From Pseudomonas kilonensis (lineage in GTDB: Bacteria > Pseudomonadota > Gammaproteobacteria > Pseudomonadales > Pseudomonadaceae): a stretch of 64,000 bases of DNA. This document shows positions 58,943 to 64,000 of the stretch, one piece after another (the first letter of the stretch is position 1; each line of letters starts with the position of its first letter). The position numbers and the translations under genes were made by a program. The notes under the pieces were generated by a model. The model did no database searches. It saw only the letters and a program-made list of their open reading frames with translations, and was not told where the DNA came from. The stretch spans positions 246,062 through 310,061 of the forward strand of contig NZ_LHVH01000022.1 of NCBI RefSeq assembly GCF_001269885.1. Direction: 5' to 3'.

Positions 58943-60514
58943 ATGATCAGTGCTGCCTTGGAACCACAACAAGTCCGTTCTCAACTACCGCCCGCGGCCG
59001 AATCGCCAACGGCACCGGTGCTGGCCACCGGCGGCAAGGCACTGCTCCCCGTCGTTCGACAGAATCCCAACCGCAAGAAAGTATTGTTCGTCACCTCGGA
59101 AATCGCTGACCTGGTCAAGACCGGCGGCCTGGGCGATGTCTCCTCCGCACTGCCCCGGGCCATGGCTGGGCTGCATGATGTCCGGGTGCTGATCCCCGGT
59201 TATCCGCAAGTGATGAACAGCGGCAATCCGATCCACATCATCGGCGAACTGGGCGGCCACGCAGCGCTGCCGCCCTGCAAGATCGGGCGCATGGACATGG
59301 CCGACGGCCTGGTGATCTACGTCCTGATCTGCCCGGAACTCTTTGCCCGCGAAGGCTCCCCTTACGGTGCCAACAACGGTCGCGACTGGCCCGACAACCA
59401 CATTCGCTTCGCCCGTCTGGGCCTGGCCGCCGCCGACATCGCCGCCAACCTCGCGCAGATCCACTGGTGCCCGGACCTGGTCCACGCCCACGACTGGCCA
59501 GCCGGGCTGGCGCCGGCCTATATGCACTGGCGCGGGCAACGCACCCCGACCCTGTTTACCATTCACAACCTGGCCTACCAAGGCGTCGTCAGCCTGGCGT
59601 CCTGCCCGGAGCTGGGCATCCCCGAACACGCCCTGCAGCAGGAAGGCATGGAGTTCTACGGCAAACTGTCGTTCCTCAAGGCCGGGATGGCCTACTCCAG
59701 CCATATCACCACCGTCAGTGCCACCTACGCCCAGGAGATCACCACCCCGGCGTTTGGCTGCGGGCTCGACGGTTTCCTCGCTGCCAAGACCCAACAAGGT
59801 TTGCTCAGCGGCATCCCCAACGGTATCGATGAAAGCTGGGATTCGGCCACCGACACCCACCTGTTCCGTCAGTTCGCCATGGGCGACTGGGAAGGCAAGG
59901 CGGTCAACGCGTCCCATGTGCGCGAACTCTTTGGCCTCGACGACTCCACTGGCCCGCTGTTCGCCGTGGTTTCGCGCCTGGTCTACCAGAAAGGCCTGGA
60001 CCTGACCGAAGCGGTCGCCGAGTTCATCGTCGAGTCCGGCGGCCAGATCGCCATCATCGGCCGTGGCGAACCGGAGGAAGAACAGGCCATGCGTGAACTG
60101 GCACTGCGCTTCCCCGGACGCATCGGCGTGCGTATCGGCTTCAACGAAACCGATGCGCGGCGGATGTTCGCCGGCAGCGACTTCCTGCTGATGCCGTCGC
60201 GCTACGAGCCCTGCGGCTTGAGCCAGATGTACGCCCAGCGCTTCGGCTCGCTGCCGGTGGCGCGCAATACCGGAGGGTTGGCGGACACCATCGAAGATGG
60301 CATCACCGGTTTCCTGTTCGATGAGTCCACCGTGGAAAGCTACAAACAGGCCTTGAGCCGGGCCTTCAAGGTCTTCGAGTTCCCCGACCTGCTCAACGCC
60401 ATGCGCTGCCGGGCCATGTCGGCGCCGTTCAACTGGTGCCAGGCCGTGGAACCCTACGCCGAACTTTACGAACAGCTGGTGGCTAAGTCACTGGGAAAAT
60501 CGGCCAGACAATGA
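58943..60514 (+). CDS. glgA: Glycogen synthase
   Basis: A 523-residue glycosyltransferase of family GT5. Marks are the N-terminal KVLFVTSEIADLVKTGGLGD with the ADP-glucose KTGGL loop, LVHAHDWPAGLAPAYMHWRG, IPNGIDESWDSATDTHLFRQ, VSRLVYQKGLDLTEAVAEFI and RYEPCGLSQMYAQRFGSLPV. It extends alpha-1,4-glucans with ADP-glucose in the cytoplasm. About 40 residues precede the family core, a Pro/Ala-rich extension. The ATG at 58943 has GGGAG 7 bases upstream. It heads the glgA-treZ-malQ run. Confidence 0.93.
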   Translation: MISAALEPQQVRSQLPPAAESPTAPVLATGGKALLPVVRQNPNRKKVLFVTSEIADLVKTGGLGDVSSALPRAMAGLHDVRVLIPGYPQVMNSGNPIHIIGELGGHAALPPCKIGRMDMADGLVIYVLICPELFAREGSPYGANNGRDWPDNHIRFARLGLAAADIAANLAQIHWCPDLVHAHDWPAGLAPAYMHWRGQRTPTLFTIHNLAYQGVVSLASCPELGIPEHALQQEGMEFYGKLSFLKAGMAYSSHITTVSATYAQEITTPAFGCGLDGFLAAKTQQGLLSGIPNGIDESWDSATDTHLFRQFAMGDWEGKAVNASHVRELFGLDDSTGPLFAVVSRLVYQKGLDLTEAVAEFIVESGGQIAIIGRGEPEEEQAMRELALRFPGRIGVRIGFNETDARRMFAGSDFLLMPSRYEPCGLSQMYAQRFGSLPVARNTGGLADTIEDGITGFLFDESTVESYKQALSRAFKVFEFPDLLNAMRCRAMSAPFNWCQAVEPYAELYEQLVAKSLGKSARQ

Positions 60515-60521
60515 GGTAACG

Positions 60522-62324
60522 ATGACGTCAAGGACGCCTGAAACATGGACCCACGGGGCGGTCATGCTGGATGACGAGCACACCCGCTTCGCCCTCTGGG
60601 CCCCGGATGCATTTTTTGTCAGTGTCGAGCTCGACACTGGAGATTCAATACCGCTACTGCCCCAAGCCGACGGCTGGTTCATGATCCAGACCCGTTGCCC
60701 CGCTGGCACCCGCTACCGCTACAACATCGATGGCGAGCTGGAGGTGCCGGACCCGGCCTCGCGCGCCCAGGCCGGCGACATCGATCGCCAGAGCGTGGTG
60801 GTCGACCCGCATGCCTACCCCTGGCGACACACCCAATGGTCCGGCCGCCCCTGGCACGAAGCCGTAATCTACGAGTTGCACGTGGGCGCCCTGGGTGGTT
60901 TCGACGGCGTCGAACAGCATTTGGCACGCTTGGCCGGGCTGGGCATCACCGCCATCGAGCTGATGCCATTGGCGCAGTTTCCCGGTGATCGCAACTGGGG
61001 CTACGACGGCGTCCTGCCCTACGCACCCCAGGCCTCCTACGGCACGCCCGAACAGCTCAAGCATCTGATCGACAGCGCCCACGGCCATGGGCTGTCCGTC
61101 ATCCTGGATGTGGTCTACAACCACTTCGGCCCCGACGGCAACTACCTGCACCGTTATGCCAAGGGGTTCTTCCGTGAAGACAAGCACACGCCCTGGGGCG
61201 CGGCGATTGATTTCCGTCGCCGCGAAGTGCGGGACTTCTTCATCGACAACGCGCTCATGTGGCTGCTGGAGTACCGTTTCGACGGCCTGCGCCTGGACGC
61301 GGTACACGCCATCGAAGACCCGGACTTTCTCCAGGAGCTGGCGACCCGGGTGCGCGAGCAGGTGGACCCGATCCGGCATGTCTGGCTGACCGTGGAAAAC
61401 GAACACAACCAGGCCCACCTGCTGGAGCATGTCTACGACGCCCAGTGGAACGACGACGGGCACAATGCCCTGCACGTGCTGCTGACCGGTGAGACCGACG
61501 CCTACTACGCCGACTATGCCGAGCAACCGACCGAACAACTGGCCCGTTGCCTGAGCCAGGGTTTCGTCTTCCAGGGCCATCTCAATCGCCATGGCGAAGC
61601 CCGGGGCGAGCCCAGCAGTCACCTGCCGCCGAGCGCGTTCGTGCTGTTCCTGCAGAACCATGACCAGATCGGCAACCGTGCCTTGGGCGAACGCCTGCAT
61701 CAGCTCGCCGCACCCCAGGCCCTGCAGGCAGCGACAGTCTTGTTGCTGTTGTCACCGATGATCCCGCTGCTGTTCATGGGCGATGAGGTGGCGGCCGAAC
61801 AACCGTTCCTGTTCTTTACCAGCCACCACGGCGAGCTGGCAGAGCTTGTGCGCGAAGGCCGACGCAACGAATTCAAGGCCTTCAGTGCCTTTGCCGATCC
61901 GCAGCAGCGCGAACGAATTCCCGACCCCAACGCCGCCAGCACCTTCGAGGCTTCACGCCCAAGCCTGGAGTCGCGAGGCCCGGAGCAGCAGGCCAACGAG
62001 GCGCTGTATCGGCAACTGCTGAAAATCCGCCGTGAAGAGATCGTCCCGCGCCTGCCCGGTGCCCAGGCCCTGGGCACCGATGTGCTGGGCCATGGCGCCA
62101 TCAGCGCACGCTGGCGATTGGGCGATGGCAGTGTGTTGCGCATCGACTTCAACCTCGGCGATCAGCCCGTCGAACACAATGCCCCGGAAGAGGCACGCAT
62201 TCTTTTCGAACATCCGCAGCAAGTCATGGGTCTGTTGCAACAGGGCGCCCTTGCGCCCTACAGCGCGCTGGTCAGTCTGACGCAGGCGACAACCTTGCCC
62301 AACATCACTGGAGAGCGCCTATGA
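60522..62324 (+). CDS. treZ: Malto-oligosyltrehalose trehalohydrolase
   Basis: A 600-residue GH13 enzyme. An N-terminal CBM48-like domain (about 10-100, VMLDDEHTRFALWAPDAFFV) precedes the TIM barrel. Catalytic residues are the D in FDGLRLDAVHAI, the E in TVENEHNQAH and the D in QNHDQIGNRA. It releases trehalose from malto-oligosyltrehalose made by TreY. It follows glgA by 7 bp and overlaps malQ by four bases, so glycogen-type glucan synthesis and trehalose release are coupled. Confidence 0.93.
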   Translation: MTSRTPETWTHGAVMLDDEHTRFALWAPDAFFVSVELDTGDSIPLLPQADGWFMIQTRCPAGTRYRYNIDGELEVPDPASRAQAGDIDRQSVVVDPHAYPWRHTQWSGRPWHEAVIYELHVGALGGFDGVEQHLARLAGLGITAIELMPLAQFPGDRNWGYDGVLPYAPQASYGTPEQLKHLIDSAHGHGLSVILDVVYNHFGPDGNYLHRYAKGFFREDKHTPWGAAIDFRRREVRDFFIDNALMWLLEYRFDGLRLDAVHAIEDPDFLQELATRVREQVDPIRHVWLTVENEHNQAHLLEHVYDAQWNDDGHNALHVLLTGETDAYYADYAEQPTEQLARCLSQGFVFQGHLNRHGEARGEPSSHLPPSAFVLFLQNHDQIGNRALGERLHQLAAPQALQAATVLLLLSPMIPLLFMGDEVAAEQPFLFFTSHHGELAELVREGRRNEFKAFSAFADPQQRERIPDPNAASTFEASRPSLESRGPEQQANEALYRQLLKIRREEIVPRLPGAQALGTDVLGHGAISARWRLGDGSVLRIDFNLGDQPVEHNAPEEARILFEHPQQVMGLLQQGALAPYSALVSLTQATTLPNITGERL

Positions 62325-64000
62325 GCGATGCGCAACTGGAAATCCTCGCCAGCCGAGCGGGCCTGGCGGTGGATTGGATCGATGCCAATGGCCGGGCCCA
62401 GAAAGTCTCGCCGGCGGTCTTGCGTTCGGTCCTCACCGGCCTGGGCCATCCGGCCGGCAGCGCCCAGGAAATCGACGCCAGCCTGCTGCAATTGCAGGAA
62501 GCTCAACAGAACCATCAATTGCCACCGCTGATCACCGCCGACGTCGGGGTCAGCCTGGACTTGAGCCGCTACTTCGAGGCCGGGACGCCCTGCGAAATCA
62601 AACTCGAAGATGGCGCGACACTGAACCTGAACCTTGATGCCGATGCCAAGCTGCCGGGGATGGTCCCGGTGGGTTATCAGCACATCAGCATCCAGGACCA
62701 GCATTTCACCCTGGCCGTCGCGCCGGCCCGTTGCTACAGCGTGGCCGATGCGGTGGACGACCCGACGCCACGGGCCTGGGGCCTGAGCGCGCAACTGTAT
62801 GCCCTCAGGCGTCCCGGTGACGGTGGCTTCGGTGACACCCAGGCCTTGGAGGAGCTGGCACGGGTGGCCGGCGAGCGCGGCGCCGAGGCCGTTGCCATCA
62901 GCCCGATGCACGCGATGTTCAGCAGCGACACCGGGCGCTACAGCCCCTACTCACCGTCGAGCCGACTGTTCTTCAACAGCCTGTACGCCGCGCCGGGCAC
63001 CATCCTCGGTGAACGTGCGCTGCGCACCGCCATCGACGCCACCGGCCTGACCAATCAACTGCGCACCCTGGAAGAGCAGCCGCTGATCGACTGGCCGGTC
63101 GCCGCCCAGGCCAAGCAAAAAATCCTGCGTGCCCTGTACGACGGCTTCAGCCAGGGTGAGCATCCGTTGCATGAAGACTTCAGCAGTTTCCGCCACACCA
63201 GCGGCGAAGCCCTGGAAAACCATTGCCGCTTCGAGGCCTTGCAGGCCGAGCGCGCCGCCCGGGGTGAAAGCCTCGACTGGCGCCACTGGCCGGAAAAATG
63301 GCGCGATCCGCGCAGCGCGGCCCTGGCCCATTTCGCCGAGGAAAATGCCGATGAGATCGGCTTCTACGCTTTTTGCCAATGGTTGATCGCCCGCAGCCTG
63401 GAGCGCGCCCAGAGCGCAGCCCGATCCAGCGGCATGGGCATCGGCCTGATCGCCGACCTGGCAGTGGGTGCCGATGGCGGTGGCAGCCAGGCCTGGAGCC
63501 GGCAGGACGAACTGCTCGCCTCCCTGACCGTGGGCGCCCCGCCGGACATTCTCAACCGCTCCGGCCAAGGCTGGGGGATCTCGGCGTTTTCCCCGGAAGG
63601 CCTGGTGCGTAACGGCTTTCGCGCCTTCATTGAAATGCTGCGGGCCAACTTCGCCCACGCCGGCGGCTTGCGCATCGATCATGTCATGGGTTTGCAACGG
63701 CTCTGGGTGATCCCTAACGACGCCCCACCTCGCGATGGCGCCTACCTGTATTACCCGGTGGACGACCTGCTGCGCCTATTGGCGCTGGAATCCCATCGTC
63801 ATCAGGCTATCGTGCTCGGCGAAGACCTCGGCACCGTGCCCGACGGCCTGCGCGAAAAACTCATTGCCCGCTCGATCCTGGGCATGCGCGTGCTGTTGTT
63901 CGAACAGGACAACACCCACTTCAAGCCCATTCTCGACTGGCCGGACAATGCCCTGGCCACCACCAGCACCCACGACTTGCCCACGCTCAATGGCTGGTGG
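62321..64000 (+). CDS. malQ: 4-alpha-glucanotransferase (amylomaltase), N-terminal part
   Basis: Incomplete at the right edge: 560 codons are present. The N-terminal about 130 residues form the extra domain of MalQ, and the GH77 barrel follows with RAWGLSAQLYALRRPGDGGF, ISPMHAMFSSDTGRYSPYSP, GLIADLAVGADGGGSQAWSR, GLRIDHVMGLQRLWVIP and IVLGEDLGTVPDGLREKLI (the D and E of these last two are the catalytic pair). It moves alpha-1,4-glucan segments between chains. Its ATG overlaps the treZ stop (ATGA). Confidence 0.92.
   Translation, partial: MSDAQLEILASRAGLAVDWIDANGRAQKVSPAVLRSVLTGLGHPAGSAQEIDASLLQLQEAQQNHQLPPLITADVGVSLDLSRYFEAGTPCEIKLEDGATLNLNLDADAKLPGMVPVGYQHISIQDQHFTLAVAPARCYSVADAVDDPTPRAWGLSAQLYALRRPGDGGFGDTQALEELARVAGERGAEAVAISPMHAMFSSDTGRYSPYSPSSRLFFNSLYAAPGTILGERALRTAIDATGLTNQLRTLEEQPLIDWPVAAQAKQKILRALYDGFSQGEHPLHEDFSSFRHTSGEALENHCRFEALQAERAARGESLDWRHWPEKWRDPRSAALAHFAEENADEIGFYAFCQWLIARSLERAQSAARSSGMGIGLIADLAVGADGGGSQAWSRQDELLASLTVGAPPDILNRSGQGWGISAFSPEGLVRNGFRAFIEMLRANFAHAGGLRIDHVMGLQRLWVIPNDAPPRDGAYLYYPVDDLLRLLALESHRHQAIVLGEDLGTVPDGLREKLIARSILGMRVLLFEQDNTHFKPILDWPDNALATTSTHDLPTLNGWW

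Overview
The window looks like a chromosomal segment of a Pseudomonas of the fluorescens group. The evidence is the GC-rich coding, the many REP palindromes of the CTGTGGGAGC...GCTCCCACAG type, a PvdQ acylase beside a Fur-like gene as in P. aeruginosa, and the glgA-treZ-malQ cluster. No rRNA, tRNA, CRISPR array, phage or insertion sequence was seen.

Layout. 1-2.7 kb: the N-terminal part of a PssA-like lipid synthase, a TetR regulator with an NTF2-like protein, the first copy (A) of a dispersed structured repeat, and a small Cys-bearing protein. 2.7-6.9 kb: a TonB-dependent receptor with its FecR and FecI signalling partners behind a Fur-box-like site. 7.0-13.3 kb: an exported SnoaL-like protein, four translationally coupled two-component genes and an AraC regulator. 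13.5-20.1 kb: a receptor, beta-propeller phytase, ExbB, ExbD, TonB run behind a Pho box. It reads as one phosphate-starvation unit for taking phosphate from phytate, with its own energising complex. 20.5-22.5 kb: a divergent membrane GGDEF protein with a degenerate active site, coupled to an AraC regulator. 22.6-26.4 kb: a CBS protein and nirBD, with a sigma-54 promoter, an ANTAR-type leader hairpin and a terminator in the leader.

26.7-31.6 kb: a TetR gene divergent from a quinone reductase, two divergent L,D-transpeptidases and an rRNA-methyltransferase-like gene. 31.7-36.8 kb: a 1699-residue LRR toxin-like protein. 37-38.5 kb: a LysE exporter and an AraC regulator. 38.7-42.8 kb: repeat copy B and a vanillate locus (a GlcG/HbpS protein divergent from vanAB, then vanR) with two VanR-type operators. 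42.9-50.1 kb: a DpkA-like reductase, a second giant toxin-like protein (1610 residues) ending in an aspzincin-like zinc site, and an orphan FecR. 50.1-51.3 kb: a regular array of eight REP units. 51.3-58.3 kb: pvdQ, a Fur-like regulator, a small membrane protein, a chemoreceptor remnant abutting repeat copy C, a DUF411/YqaA pair, an alpha/beta hydrolase and a hydroxyacid dehydrogenase. 58.9-64 kb: glgA-treZ-malQ, the last running off the window.

The less routine content is the Pho-controlled phytase/TonB unit with the divergent GGDEF gene, the two giant toxin-like proteins, and the three-copy repeat whose arms covary. All functions are inferred from the sequence alone; nothing was searched against a database.
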